Assembly: GCF_900101465.1 (NCBI RefSeq)
Contig: NZ_FMZM01000002.1
Location: 186,001 to 250,000, forward strand
DNA from: Nocardioides lianchengensis
GTDB taxonomy: Bacteria; Actinomycetota; Actinomycetes; Propionibacteriales; Nocardioidaceae
Reading direction: 5' to 3'
Length of the DNA: 64,000 nt
Position numbers and translations under genes: made by a program. This document shows, in pieces, positions 8,661 to 20,149 of the stretch (positions within the stretch are counted from its first letter, which is position 1; every line of letters starts with the position of its first letter). The notes under the pieces are model-generated. The model searched no databases, was not told the origin of the DNA, and worked only from the letters and a program-made list of their open reading frames with translations.

Positions 8661-8676
8661 TCGCGATATATCGTGA
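8661..8676. promoter_or_regulatory. PadR-type operator
   Basis: TCGCGATATATCGTGA is palindromic apart from one pair, with a perfect CGATATATCG core, and lies 69 bp before the padR start. AT-rich ATATAT cores flanked by CG are usual in operators of actinobacterial PadR proteins. The A+T content stands out in this GC-rich region. Confidence 0.6.
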
Positions 8677-8713
8677 GCGTACGCCGATGTGTTGCTGGGC
8701 TCAAGCGGGGTCG

Positions 8714-8805
8714 CCTAGTTACCCGGATCACCGGGTAAGTAGGACGTTCCCGGGCAACGCAACCCCCGGGAACGTCCTAGTTACCCGGTGAACCGGGTAA
8801 CTAGG
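8714..8805. repeat. 92-bp nested palindrome between padR promoter and peptidase gene
   Basis: Two 41-bp arms (8714-8754 and 8765-8805) are reverse complements with only two mismatches (8727/8792 and 8739/8780) around a 10-base loop. The inner 13 bp, GGACGTTCCCGGG / CCCGGGAACGTCC, are perfect. Each arm also contains its own palindrome, TTACCCGGatCACCGGGTAA and the matching TTACCCGGTGAACCGGGTAA. The element can therefore fold as one long hairpin or as a three-armed cruciform. It starts 9 bp past the peptidase stop, so it could work as a terminator. Confidence 0.85.
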
Positions 8806-8814
8806 ACACCGGCC

Positions 8815-10734
8815 CTACCGCGCCAGCCAGGCCGCGAACGCGTCGAAGGAGTACGGCCGGCCGAGGAAGTCGGCGACCAGGTCGGCGGCGTCCTGCGCGC
8901 CACCGGGGGCGAGGACGCGGTCGCGGTAGCGGCCGGCGACCTCGGGGTCGAAGAGGTTGTCGGGGTCGAAGGCGCTGAAGAGGTCCTTCGCGATGACCAG
9001 CGACCACATGTAGGTGTAGTACGCCGAGGAGTAGCCGCCGAGGTGGCCGAAGCTGGCGAACATATGGGTGCCCTCGACGTAGGGGAACGGCGAGTAGCGG
9101 GCCTGGAGCTCGCGCATCGCGGCCGTCAGGTCGTCCGGCCGCGAGGTGTGGAACCAGTAGGACATCGACGCGTAGAACATCTGCACCCGCGCGTAGATCC
9201 CCTTGCCGTAGTCGTCGGCGGCGCGCATCCGGGCGACCAGGTCGGCGGGGATCGGCGTACCCGACGCATCGGTGGCGAAGGTGGCGAGGATGTCGGCGTC
9301 CCAGGCCCACTCCTCGAGCATCTGGCTGGGCGCCTCGACGAAGTCCCACTCGGTGGCGACACCCGAGAAGCGGGCCCACTCCCCGCGGCCGCCGAGGACG
9401 TGGTGGACCAGGTGGCCGAACTCGTGGAACAGGGTGACGACGTGGTCGTGCTCCATCAGTCCGCGCGCGAAGTTGCAGACCAGCACGCCCTCGGGGAGCT
9501 GCCGGCCGGCGACGCCGTCGGTGAGGGTGAACTGGGCGGCGTGCTTGTACTTGCCCTCGCGGGGGTGCAGGTCGAGGTAGATCCGCGCGAACGGCTCGTC
9601 CGAGCCCGCCTCGACGACGTCGTAGGCCGTGACGTCCTCGTGCCAGACGGGCGCGTCGGCGACCTCGACGTACGACAGGCCGAACAGCCGGCCGGTCACG
9701 TCGAGCAGGCCCTGGCGGACCTTGGCGAAGTCGAAGTAGCGGCGGACCTGCTGGGCGTCGACGTCGTACTGCTCGCGGCGCACGACCTCCTGGTAGTACG
9801 ACGCGTCGCTGCCCGGGATCTCGGTCGCGTCGGGCCGGTCCTGGCGGTAGCGCTCCATGAGGACGGCGAGGTCGCGCTCCATCGGCTCGGTCGCCGCGGC
9901 GGAGATGCGGTCGATGAACTCGGGGATGGCCGGGCCCGAGCCGATCATCTTCACGTCGGCGTCGTACGACGCCCAGTCGGCGTAGCCGACCAGGGTGGCC
10001 AGCTCGTGGCGCAGCGCGAACAGCTCGTGGAGCAGCGGCTCGTTCTGGGGGTAGCCGCGGGTGAGGAAGGCGACCGACATGTCGTGGCGGAGGTCGGCAT
10101 CGTGGGCGAACATCCGCACCGGGACGGAGTCGGGGTAGTCGGTGGTGGCGGTGACGTCGCCGTGCTCGTCGGCGGGGTGCGCCTCCAGCCAGTCCTCGGG
10201 GAGGCCGGCGAAGCGCGCGGCCGGCGCGGTGACGCTGCGGACGTCGTCGCGGGTGTTGCGGCCGAACTCCTGGTCGAGCGCGGTCAGTCGCTCGTTGATC
10301 TCGGCCAGCCGGGCGCGGGTGGCGTCGTCCCGGTCGACGCCGGCCCGGCGGAAGTCGGCCAGCACCTTGTCGAGCAGCCGGGCCGCCTGGTCGTCGAGGC
10401 CGACCGGGTCGAGGCCGGCGAACACGTCGAACAGCGCGCGGTCCTGGCGCAGCGACGTGGCCAACCGGTCCACCTCGACCTCGGCCTCCTCGCAGCTGGT
10501 GCGGACGTCCTCCTGCGGGTGCACGTTGGACAGCAGCGAGCCCAGCGCCGCCACGTTGCCGAGCTGGCGGTTGATCTCGTCCCACCGGCGCAGCGCGTCG
10601 CGGGTGTCGGCCGGCGGGGTCGCGCGCAGCTCGTCGACCAGGCGGCGGGCGGTCGCCAGCCCGTCGGCGGCGTAGGTCTGCACCCACGCCAGGGCGTCGT
10701 CGGGACCGGGCAGGGCGAGCGGCGAGAGGGTCAC
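8815..10734 (-). CDS. M3 family oligoendopeptidase/oligopeptidase
   Basis: The 639-residue zinc metallopeptidase of the thimet/oligopeptidase A family has the zinc motif HEFGH at residues 437-441 (VTLFHEFGHLVHHVLGG) and a third ligand Glu in the helix VEAPSQMLEEWAWD. It would cleave short cytoplasmic peptides. I chose GTG 10734, because it overlaps the upstream gene's stop by four bases (GTGA) and family homology begins close after it. The frame stays open further upstream, but that part lies antisense-like across another real gene. Transcription ends at the nested palindrome. Confidence 0.92.
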   Translation of the reverse strand: MTLSPLALPGPDDALAWVQTYAADGLATARRLVDELRATPPADTRDALRRWDEINRQLGNVAALGSLLSNVHPQEDVRTSCEEAEVEVDRLATSLRQDRALFDVFAGLDPVGLDDQAARLLDKVLADFRRAGVDRDDATRARLAEINERLTALDQEFGRNTRDDVRSVTAPAARFAGLPEDWLEAHPADEHGDVTATTDYPDSVPVRMFAHDADLRHDMSVAFLTRGYPQNEPLLHELFALRHELATLVGYADWASYDADVKMIGSGPAIPEFIDRISAAATEPMERDLAVLMERYRQDRPDATEIPGSDASYYQEVVRREQYDVDAQQVRRYFDFAKVRQGLLDVTGRLFGLSYVEVADAPVWHEDVTAYDVVEAGSDEPFARIYLDLHPREGKYKHAAQFTLTDGVAGRQLPEGVLVCNFARGLMEHDHVVTLFHEFGHLVHHVLGGRGEWARFSGVATEWDFVEAPSQMLEEWAWDADILATFATDASGTPIPADLVARMRAADDYGKGIYARVQMFYASMSYWFHTSRPDDLTAAMRELQARYSPFPYVEGTHMFASFGHLGGYSSAYYTYMWSLVIAKDLFSAFDPDNLFDPEVAGRYRDRVLAPGGAQDAADLVADFLGRPYSFDAFAAWLAR

Positions 10735-11279
10735 GCGGGCAAGCGTAGGACGCGCCGCCGACCGGCGAGGCAGAGCGCAAAGCCGGCCGCGAGCAGCAGG
10801 GTGAGCAGCAGGGAGAGCCGGGCCAGGAAGACCCCGGACGCGGCAGGATCGAGCGCGTCGTAGACGGCCAGGTCGGCGGCGACGTACCAGACGAGGTACG
10901 CCGCGGGCGCCACCAGCCAGGTCAGCGGGTGCCACCAGCGCAGCCCGCCCTGGTTGGCCCCGACCAGCAGGAAGTCGGCCAGCACCAGCCCCGGCGTCAC
11001 GACGTGCTCCAGCAGCGACCAGGGCTCGAGCAGGTTGCCGTTGGCCATCGGCAGGTAGGCCAGCGCGACCAGCAGCATCACGCTGGTCAGCCCGCCGCGC
11101 AGCCAGGGCGAGCGCGGCTCGCGCACCGCGAGGCCGACGTACGACGCCGCGACCGCCAGGTTGGCCAGCTGGCTCAGCGCGGTCCACCACACGTCGTACT
11201 GCTGGGCGGCGAGCCAGACCCCGGTCGCCGCGCTCGCGGCGACGGTCAGTCGCCAGAGCGTCACGCCGGGTCTGTTCAC
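10731..11279 (-). CDS. Pr6Pr-like integral membrane protein
   Basis: The 182-residue protein has about six hydrophobic helices, with the phrases LSQLANLAVAASYVGLA, LLEHVVTPGLVLADFLLVG and WWHPLTWLVAPAAYLVWYV. These match the Pr6Pr/FAR-17a/AIG1-like membrane family of unknown function. It starts at GTG 11279 and is coupled by GTGA to the M3 peptidase gene. The functional link is not obvious. It is divergent from the large secreted protein gene at 11404. Confidence 0.7.
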   Translation of the reverse strand: MNRPGVTLWRLTVAASAATGVWLAAQQYDVWWTALSQLANLAVAASYVGLAVREPRSPWLRGGLTSVMLLVALAYLPMANGNLLEPWSLLEHVVTPGLVLADFLLVGANQGGLRWWHPLTWLVAPAAYLVWYVAADLAVYDALDPAASGVFLARLSLLLTLLLAAGFALCLAGRRRVLRLPA

Positions 11280-11403
11280 CGGACCAGGGTGCCACGTTCA
11301 TCGTGCGTTCATGTTGCGAACGCGGCTGTCGCAATCGTCGGACACGGAAGTCATCCGCTCCCTAACCTTGTCCGGTTGTGCTGACACACGCGATCGGAGC
11401 CTG

Positions 11404-14182
<2,779 letters not shown>

Positions 14183-14196
<14 letters not shown>

Positions 14197-15403
14197 GCTG
14201 GTCCCGGCGCCGGGTGAGGTAGGCCCGCTCGGCGGAGTTCTCGGTGGCGGCGAGGGCGGCGTCGTACGCCTCGCGTGCCTCGGCGCTGCGGCCGAGGCGG
14301 CGCAGCAGGTCGGCGCGCGTGACGTGGAAGGCGTGGTACGACGTCAGCGGCAGACGGTCGACGAGCGCCAGCGCCACCTCCGGTCCGTCGAGCTCGGCCA
14401 CGGCGACCGCGCGGTTGAGCTCGACGAACGGACTGGGCGCGATCGAGCCCAGGTGGGTGTAGAGCGTGACGATCTGCGACCAGTCGGTGTCGGCGACCGT
14501 GAGGGCGTCGGTGTGGACGGCGTTGACCGCGGCGAGCAGCTGGTACTGGCCCGGGCGGTTGCGGGCCAGGCACTCGCGGACCAGGGCGTGCCCCTCGCCG
14601 ATCAGCGCACGGTCCCAGCCACCGCGGTCCTGCTCGGGCAGCGGGACCAGCTCGCCGCCGGCGACCCGCGTCGTACGGCGGGCGTCGGTGAGCAGCATCA
14701 GCGCGAGCAGGCCGGCGACCTCCGGCTCGTCGGGCAGCAGGGTGCGCAGGATCCGGCCGAGCCTGATCGCCTCGTCGGTGAGCTCCTCGCGCAGCGGCTC
14801 GGCGTCGGCCGACGAGGAGAGGTAGCCCTCGTTGAAGACCAGGTAGACCACCGCGAGCACGCCGGCGAGCCGCTCGGCCAGGTCGGCCGCGGCGGGGACC
14901 CGGAAGGGGATGTGGGCGCCCTTGATCTTGGCCTTGGCGCGGGTGATCCGCTGGGCCATCGTCGTCTCGGGAACGAGGAACGCCGCCGCGATCTCGGCGA
15001 CCGTGAGCCCCCCGAGCAGGCGAAGGGTCAGGGCCACCCGGGCCTCGGGGGCGAGGGCGGGGTGGCAACAGGTGAAGACCAGCCGGAGCCGGTCGTCCTC
15101 GACGAGGCCGGTCGCCTCGTGCGGGGTGTCGTCACTGATCATCAGGGCCGCCTGGTGCTTGACGTCGCGCTGCCGCTCGCGGCGGATCCGGTCGATGGCC
15201 TTGTTGCCGGCCGTGGTGGTCAGCCAGGCGCCCGGGTTCGGGGGGACGCCGTCGACCGGCCACTTCTCGAGCGCGACCAGGAGGGCCTCGCTGGTGGCGT
15301 CCTCGGCGACGTCGAGGTCCCCGAAGCGCCGGGCCAGCGCGGCGACCACCCGGCCGTGCTCGTCGCGGAAGATCCGCTCAACCGCTGTTCGCGTCACATC
15401 CAT
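14183..15403 (-). CDS. ECF sigma factor with C-terminal TPR-like extension (ECF42 type)
   Basis: At 406 residues this is twice the usual ECF length. Region 2 (EDATSEALLVALEKWPVDG, AGNKAIDRIRRERQRD) and region 4 (ALTLRLLGGLTVAEIAAAFLV, TTMAQRITRAKAKIK) are followed by a long helical C-terminal domain with TPR-like repeats to residue 400. This architecture, together with an adjacent DGPF/YCII protein, defines ECF42 in published classifications, where the C-terminal domain rather than an anti-sigma factor controls activity. It lies 58 bp behind the DGPF gene in the same direction. Confidence 0.92.
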
Positions 15404-15461
15404 CGCAGTTCCGGGGTCCCCGCGGAGTCGGGAGCGCAGCGAGCGACTTCGTGGGGTGGAG

Positions 15462-15821
15462 TCATTCCGACTGGAAGGGCCGCACCTCGACCTTGCCCTC
15501 GCAGGCGGCCGAGCCCTCGGTGGCCCACTGCAGCGCGGCGTCGAGGTCGGCGGCCTCGATGATCCAGAACCCGCCGAGGTACTCCTTCGACTCGGCGAAC
15601 GGGCCGTCGGTGACGACCGGCTTCTCGCCGGTGGCGTCGACGCAGGTGGACTGCTCGATCGGCTGCAGGCCGCCCGCGAAGACCCAGGCGCCCTCGGCCT
15701 GGAGCTTGTCGTTGAAGGCGCCGACCTGGGTGAACATGCGCTGCATGTCGTCCTCGGTCATGGCCTCCATCTCGGCCTGGCCGGCCTCGTCGTGGTGGAC
15801 GGACAGGAAGTACTGGGTCAT
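15462..15821 (-). CDS. YCII-related (DGPF) domain protein
   Basis: The 119-residue protein starts at ATG 15821, chosen because AGGAG lies just before it and the MTQYFLSVHHDE opening is where the family fold begins. It carries the hallmark VVTDGPFAESKEYLGGFW and a ferredoxin-like alpha/beta fold. DGPF proteins are the usual and often only target of ECF42 sigma factors. Their biochemical activity is not established. It is first in an operon with the ECF42 gene, so the pair likely forms a positive loop. Confidence 0.92.
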   Translation of the reverse strand: MTQYFLSVHHDEAGQAEMEAMTEDDMQRMFTQVGAFNDKLQAEGAWVFAGGLQPIEQSTCVDATGEKPVVTDGPFAESKEYLGGFWIIEAADLDAALQWATEGSAACEGKVEVRPFQSE

Positions 15822-15870
15822 CGCGTTCTCCTCGGTGGACGGCGGCCGCTGCTGGCTGCCTCTCACCCGG

Positions 15871-15899
15871 TCTACGAGCGACGAGCACCGGGTACGACA
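15871..15899 (-). promoter_or_regulatory. candidate ECF42-dependent promoter of DGPF gene
   Basis: Reading the minus strand, TGTCGT (15899-15894) is followed after 17 bases by CGTAGA (15876-15871), about 50 bp before the DGPF start. Published ECF42 promoters have TGTCGA near -35 and a short CG-containing -10. The match is partial. Confidence 0.35.
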
Positions 15900-16017
15900 G
15901 CCGTGAGCGAACTTTTTCAGATTTTCTCGGAGGGGCCATGCCCACGCCCGTGTTCCCCGGGTTCGTCCGCGAGCCGTTCGGGGTGACGTTCGGTCGGTAG
16001 GGGTGGGTCCTCGGGTG

Positions 16018-16060
16018 CGGGGGTTTCGACACGGTCGCTAGCGCGACCTGCTCAACCACC
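16018..16060. repeat. dispersed hairpin repeat, copy 2
   Basis: The outer sequence GGGTTTCGACAC and CTGCTCAACCACC encloses an inner stem GGTCGC-tagc-GCGACC. The outer ends match the copies at 7431-7490 and 58362-58417. It abuts the point where a VOC-family gene loses its N-terminus. Confidence 0.6.
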
Positions 16061-16365
16061 GGGGGTGCGACGGCGAGCCGGCGCCGAGCGACGACTGGGT
16101 GGTCCTCGAGCCGCCGGGGTACGGCGGGGGCACCGGGCTGGCCTTCCAGCTCGAGGAGGACCACGTCCCGCCCACCTGGCCGGCCGGCCCGGGCGACGTC
16201 GCGATGCAGCTGCACCTCGACGTCGCGGTCGACGACCTGCCCGCGGCGGTCGCCCGCGCGGAGCAGCTCGGCGCGCGGCCGGCGTCGTACCAGCCGCAGG
16301 AGCTGGTGCGGGTCATGCTGGATCCGGCAGGGCACCCGTTCTGCCTCTTCGCACCCGGAGGTTGA
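16061..16365 (+). pseudogene. N-terminally truncated VOC/glyoxalase-like gene remnant
   Basis: Translation from about 16063 gives the C-terminal two thirds of a VOC family protein: DGEPAPSDDWVVLEPPGYG, LAFQLEEDHVPPTWP, HLDVAVDDLPAAVARAEQLG and RVMLDPAGHPFCLFAPGG. These are typical of the glyoxalase-like domains found in many actinobacteria. The first beta-alpha-beta unit with its initial metal ligand is missing, and the sequence in its place is the dispersed repeat. The only in-frame starts (GTG 16096 and ATG 16207) leave a short product. The stop at 16365 is one base before the next gene's ATG, so it may still be transcribed with that gene. Confidence 0.65.
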
Positions 16366-16366
16366 G

Positions 16367-16957
16367 ATGTCGGACTGGGGATCGGTCTACCGCGGCAACG
16401 CGGAGGCGGTGGCGGCGCTCGGCCGTGGGCTGACGCCGAGCCAGCTCGCGACCGCGGTCCCCGCGTCGCCGGCGTGGACCGCGCAGGAGGTGTTCGCGCA
16501 CCTCGCGGGCGGGCCGGCCGACCTGGTCACCGGCCGGATGGACGGCGCGCCCGGCCCCGAATGGACGGCCCGGCATGTGAACGAGCGGATGCACCTGCCC
16601 GTGGCCGACCTGGTCGAGGAGCTGCTGTCCCACCAGGGCGCGGTCATCGCGTCCACCGTCGACAACCCGCGCCCGGCCATCGTGTGGGACATCGCCGTCC
16701 ACCACGCCGACCTGCACGAGGCGTTCGGGCTCGGGATCCCGCCGGAGCGGCTGTGGCGACCGGTCCTCGACGCGGTCGCGCCGATGATGCTGGGTGACGT
16801 CCCCGCGGAGGGCGTGGCGCCGTACGAGCTGTTCAGGGGGCTGTTCTCGCGGCGCTCCCGGGCGCAGATGGCGGCCTGGGGGCTCCCGCTCGACCAGGAC
16901 CAGCTCGACGTGATCTGCGTCTTCGGTCCTCGCGAAGACGACCAGCCGACGCCGTAG
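16367..16957 (+). CDS. maleylpyruvate isomerase family mycothiol-dependent enzyme
   Basis: The 196-residue DinB-fold helical bundle contains the TIGR03083-like motif SPAWTAQEVFAHLAGG near the N-terminus and WDIAVHHADLHEAFG in the centre, where His and Asp/Glu residues bind a divalent metal. Members use mycothiol as cofactor, but most, including this one, have no known substrate. It begins at ATG 16367, one base after the VOC remnant's stop. The GH6 gene follows on its own promoter. Confidence 0.82.
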   Translation: MSDWGSVYRGNAEAVAALGRGLTPSQLATAVPASPAWTAQEVFAHLAGGPADLVTGRMDGAPGPEWTARHVNERMHLPVADLVEELLSHQGAVIASTVDNPRPAIVWDIAVHHADLHEAFGLGIPPERLWRPVLDAVAPMMLGDVPAEGVAPYELFRGLFSRRSRAQMAAWGLPLDQDQLDVICVFGPREDDQPTP

Positions 16958-16975
16958 GCCGCTTACCCTGGACGG

Positions 16976-18004
16976 GTGCTCCCACGTCGCCTCGCCCTGC
17001 TCGCGGCCGGTCTGCTCCTGACCGCGCCGCTCCACGCCGTGACCCCGGCCTCCGCCGAGGCCGCGCCGGTGGCCGCACCGGTCGAGAAGGTCGTGGCGAA
17101 GAAGAAGGCCAAGGACCCGCGCAAGCGGCTCGGGCTGTTCGTCGACCCGCGGATGCCGGCCGCCCAGCAGGGGTCGGCGTACCAGCCGATCGCGCGGCAG
17201 CCGCAGGCGCTGTGGTTCACCGACTACTACGCGACCGGGTCGGTCGCGGGCGCGGCCCGCGACTACCTCGGCCGGGCCAAGGCGGCGCGCAAGACCCCGA
17301 TGATGGTCGTCTACGCCATCCCCGGGCGCGACTGCGGCCAGCACTCCGCCGGCGGCCTGCGCACCCCGGCGGCCTACAAGAAGTGGGTCCGCCAGGTCGC
17401 GAAGGGCATCAAGCGCAGCCAGGCCAAGCCGCTGCTGATCCTCGAGCCCGACGCGATCGGGTTCTACGCCGACAACGCCTCGTGCGCCGGCACCCGCTCC
17501 TGGCCCGCGCTGCTCAGCTACGCCTCGCGCACCCTGACCAAGGCCGGCGCCTGGGTCTACCTCGACTCCGCGCACTCCAACTGGTCCAACGCCAACGGCG
17601 GCGTGCCCGGTCGGGCCGCGCTGCTGAAGCGCTCGGGCATCCGGTGGGCCCGCGGGTTCAGCACCAACGTCTCCAACTTCCGCACCACCGCGGCCGAGCA
17701 GGCCTACGCCAACACCCTCCTGCGCGAGCTGCGCAAGGTCGGCGTGAAGGGCAAGAAGTACGTCGTCGACACCTCCCGCAACGGCCGTTCCGGCGGCCCG
17801 CTGGACGGCCGGGTCATCAACCCGACCTGGGCCCGCCTCGGCGCCGCGCCGAAGCTGCGCTTCAAGGGCGCCTTCGACGGCACCCTCTGGGTCAAGCACC
17901 CCGGCGAGTCCGACGGCCCCGAGTGCGGCGGGCCGTCCTCGGGCCAGTGGTCGAACCTGCTCGCGGACCGGCTGCTCGGCCGGGTTCCCGACGGGGGCTG
18001 CTGA
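16976..18004 (+). CDS. secreted glycoside hydrolase family 6 (cellulase-like)
   Basis: The 342-residue precursor has a signal peptide (residues 1-28), a short basic linker and a GH6 catalytic barrel. Conserved GH6 blocks are visible: VVYAIPGRDCGQHSAGG with the structural Asp, LLILEPDAIGF with the probable acid Asp, VYLDSAHSNW, GFSTNVSNF, VVDTSRNGRSGGP and LWVKHPGESDGPECG. It should cleave beta-1,4-glucan outside the cell. There is no carbohydrate-binding module. GTG 16976 sits seven bases after TACCCT (16964-16969), so the mRNA is probably leaderless. Confidence 0.93.
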   Translation: MLPRRLALLAAGLLLTAPLHAVTPASAEAAPVAAPVEKVVAKKKAKDPRKRLGLFVDPRMPAAQQGSAYQPIARQPQALWFTDYYATGSVAGAARDYLGRAKAARKTPMMVVYAIPGRDCGQHSAGGLRTPAAYKKWVRQVAKGIKRSQAKPLLILEPDAIGFYADNASCAGTRSWPALLSYASRTLTKAGAWVYLDSAHSNWSNANGGVPGRAALLKRSGIRWARGFSTNVSNFRTTAAEQAYANTLLRELRKVGVKGKKYVVDTSRNGRSGGPLDGRVINPTWARLGAAPKLRFKGAFDGTLWVKHPGESDGPECGGPSSGQWSNLLADRLLGRVPDGGC

Positions 18005-18007
18005 GCC

Positions 18008-18505
18008 TCACCAGCCCGTCGAGCCCGGGATCCCCTTGAACGGGCCGACCACGGTCGAGGTGACCCAGCCGCCGTAGAAGCCGCCCGGCTGCGGCTCGAC
18101 CACCTCGTCGTCGACCAGGCACCGGTCGGTCGCCGCGGCCATCACCGCGATCGCCCCGGCGATCGGCTCGAACCCGGCGGTCGGCGTCAGGTAGGTCCAG
18201 GCCGCCCGCGGCGCGACCGCGTCGCCCCCGACCAGGTCGAGGTACGACGCCTGCCCCTTCCACTCGCACCAGCTCGACCCCGCCGCCTCGCGGAGGCTGC
18301 CCTCGAGGAACGCCGAGCGCGGCAGGTAGTACGTCGGCGGGTGGCTGGTCTCCAGCACCCGCCAGCCGCGGGTCGTCCGGGCCACCTCGACACCGCCGAG
18401 CTCGATCACCAGCGACCCGGCGTACTGCTCCAGGCGCGGGGGCCGGGGGTAGTCCCACACCGACTCCTGGCCCGGACCGGGTCGCTCGGGCACGGGGCGG
18501 CGCAT
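18008..18505 (-). CDS. DUF427 domain protein
   Basis: The 165-residue cytoplasmic protein has the DUF427 hallmarks: LVIELGGVEVARTTRGWRVLE, HPPTYYLPRSA and WCEWKGQASYLDL near a conserved Cys-Glu-Trp-Lys motif, then a second half with AWTYLTPTAGFEPIAG. The function of the family is unknown. It converges on the GH6 gene with only three bases between the stops, so any transcription terminator must lie inside one of the genes. Confidence 0.85.
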   Translation of the reverse strand: MRRPVPERPGPGQESVWDYPRPPRLEQYAGSLVIELGGVEVARTTRGWRVLETSHPPTYYLPRSAFLEGSLREAAGSSWCEWKGQASYLDLVGGDAVAPRAAWTYLTPTAGFEPIAGAIAVMAAATDRCLVDDEVVEPQPGGFYGGWVTSTVVGPFKGIPGSTGW

Positions 18506-18565
18506 CAGCGGGTCCGGGTGGTCGTCATGGGGTCCAGGGTGCCAGGGGGGCGGGCGGGCCGAGCC

Positions 18566-18796
18566 TCACCCGCGGTCCTCCTGCAGCGTGTGCGCGACCA
18601 GGGCGTTGGCGTGGCCGTGGCCCATCTCGTGCTCGGCCTTCAGCCAGGAGACCAGCTCCATGTGCTTGGCCTCGGCGTACCCGTCCCTCGCGCGCAGCAG
18701 CGCCTTCCACTCGGGGATCGGTCGTCCGTACTTCTTCTCGATCGAGGGGAAGTACGACGCCGGCCCCTGCACCTTCGCGCTCTTCTGCTCCGTCAT
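18566..18796 (-). CDS. DUF4287 domain protein
   Basis: This 76-residue helical protein begins MTEQKSAKVQGPASYFPSIE, followed by EKKYGRPIPEWKALL and the conserved KHMELVSWLKAEHEMGHGHANALV. This is the DUF4287 fold, found in small actinobacterial proteins of unknown role. Nine bases upstream is an in-frame alternative start (ATG 18805). It is divergent from the MFS gene, and the two promoters must share about 70 bp. Confidence 0.8.
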   Translation of the reverse strand: MTEQKSAKVQGPASYFPSIEKKYGRPIPEWKALLRARDGYAEAKHMELVSWLKAEHEMGHGHANALVAHTLQEDRG

Positions 18797-18864
18797 GGTG
18801 TCCATGCTTCTACAGACCGGACCGCTGCGCAGCACTCATCGCCGCGCGCGTAGCGTTCTGCGTC

Positions 18865-20139
18865 GTGTCGCGTCTCCGGGGTCTGGTCGCCGACACCCGC
18901 CCGTTGCAGGAGCCGCACTTCCGGCGGCTGTGGCTGGCCAACATCGTCACCGTCATCGGCGCGCAGCTGACCGTGGTCGCGGTCCCCGCGCAGATCTACG
19001 CCGACACCGGCTCCTCGGCGTACGTCGGGCTCACTGGGCTCTTCGGCCTGGTCCCCCTCGTCGTCTTCGGCCTGTACGGCGGCGCGCTGGCCGACCACTT
19101 CGACCGGCGCTCGATCCTCGTGGTGACCACGCTCGGGCTGATCGGGACGAGCGGTCTGTTCTTCGTGCAGGCCGCCCTCGGGTCGACCAACGTGTGGCTG
19201 CTGCTGTCGCTCTTCGCGGTGCAGCAGGCGTTCTTCGCGGTCAACCAGCCGACCCGCAGCGCGCTGCTCCCGCGGCTGGTCCGGACCGAGCTGCTGCCCG
19301 CGGCGAACGCGCTGAACACGACGGTCTTCCAGGCCGGGGCGATCGCCGGTCCGCTCCTCGCGGGCGTGCTGATCCCGTTCGTGGGCTTCGCCTGGCTCTA
19401 CCTGGTCGACACCGTCACGCTGTTCGCGACGCTGTCGGCCGTCGTACGCCTGCCGCGGTTCGGGGCGATCGCGACGGGCGCGGCGCCGGGCGTGCGGGCC
19501 GTGATCGACGGGTTCGCCTACCTGCGGCACCAGCCGGTGCTGCTGATGAGCTTCGTCGTCGACCTGATCGCGATGGTCTTCGGCATGCCGCGGGCGCTCT
19601 TCCCCGAGATCGCCCACCTCGACTTCGGCGGGCCCGACGAGGGCGGCCTGGTCTTCGCGCTGCTGTTCGCGGCGATCCCCGCCGGCGCCGTGATCGGCGG
19701 CGTGCTCAGCGGCTGGGTCTCGCACGTCGACCGGCAGGGCCGCGCGGTGATCGTCTGCATCCTGCTGTGGGGCCTGGCCATGGTGGGCTTCGGCCTCGCG
19801 GTGGGGCTGGCCGACCGGTGGCGAGGGCCGACGCTGGTGGCCGCGCTGGCGATGCTCGTGGTCGGTGGCGCGGCCGACATGGCGTCGTCGGCGTTCCGCT
19901 CCTCGATGCTGCTCGCCGCGGCGACCGACGAGATGCGCGGCCGACTCCAGGGCGTGTTCATCGTGGTCGTCGCGGGCGGCCCGCGGATCGCCGACGTGCT
20001 GCACGGCGCCAGCGCGGCCGCGGTCGGTACGGCGGCCGCCGCCGCTGGCGGTGGCGTCCTGGTCGTCGTCGGGACGGTGGTCGCGGCGCTCGTCGTACCG
20101 TCGTTCGTCCGTTATCGGATCACCCGCACCCCGGCCTAG
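18865..20139 (+). CDS. MFS transporter (EntS-like, MFS_3)
   Basis: The 424-residue protein has about twelve membrane helices. It opens with EPHFRRLWLANIVTVIGAQL and has the loop 2-3 motif GALADHFDRRSILVVTT, typical of the MFS_3/EntS exporters that release siderophores or drugs. GTG 18865 is eight bases after TAGCGT (18851-18856), a probable leaderless start. Its stop codon overlaps the TAGAAT -10 box of the next gene. No siderophore genes are visible, so the substrate is open. Confidence 0.9.
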   Translation: MSRLRGLVADTRPLQEPHFRRLWLANIVTVIGAQLTVVAVPAQIYADTGSSAYVGLTGLFGLVPLVVFGLYGGALADHFDRRSILVVTTLGLIGTSGLFFVQAALGSTNVWLLLSLFAVQQAFFAVNQPTRSALLPRLVRTELLPAANALNTTVFQAGAIAGPLLAGVLIPFVGFAWLYLVDTVTLFATLSAVVRLPRFGAIATGAAPGVRAVIDGFAYLRHQPVLLMSFVVDLIAMVFGMPRALFPEIAHLDFGGPDEGGLVFALLFAAIPAGAVIGGVLSGWVSHVDRQGRAVIVCILLWGLAMVGFGLAVGLADRWRGPTLVAALAMLVVGGAADMASSAFRSSMLLAAATDEMRGRLQGVFIVVVAGGPRIADVLHGASAAAVGTAAAAAGGGVLVVVGTVVAALVVPSFVRYRITRTPA

Positions 20140-20149
20140 AATCCCTCCG

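Noticed and set aside
8788-10863. Long open frame (691 codons) on the plus strand over the M3 peptidase gene
   Set aside because: It is antisense to a clear peptidase, has Val/Gly/Arg/Glu-biased composition and no domain, which is a usual by-product of very high GC codon use.
15938-16000. 20-residue frame ATG..TAG upstream of the repeat
   Set aside because: Too short, no conservation signal, and the G-rich stretch before it is only two bases from the ATG.
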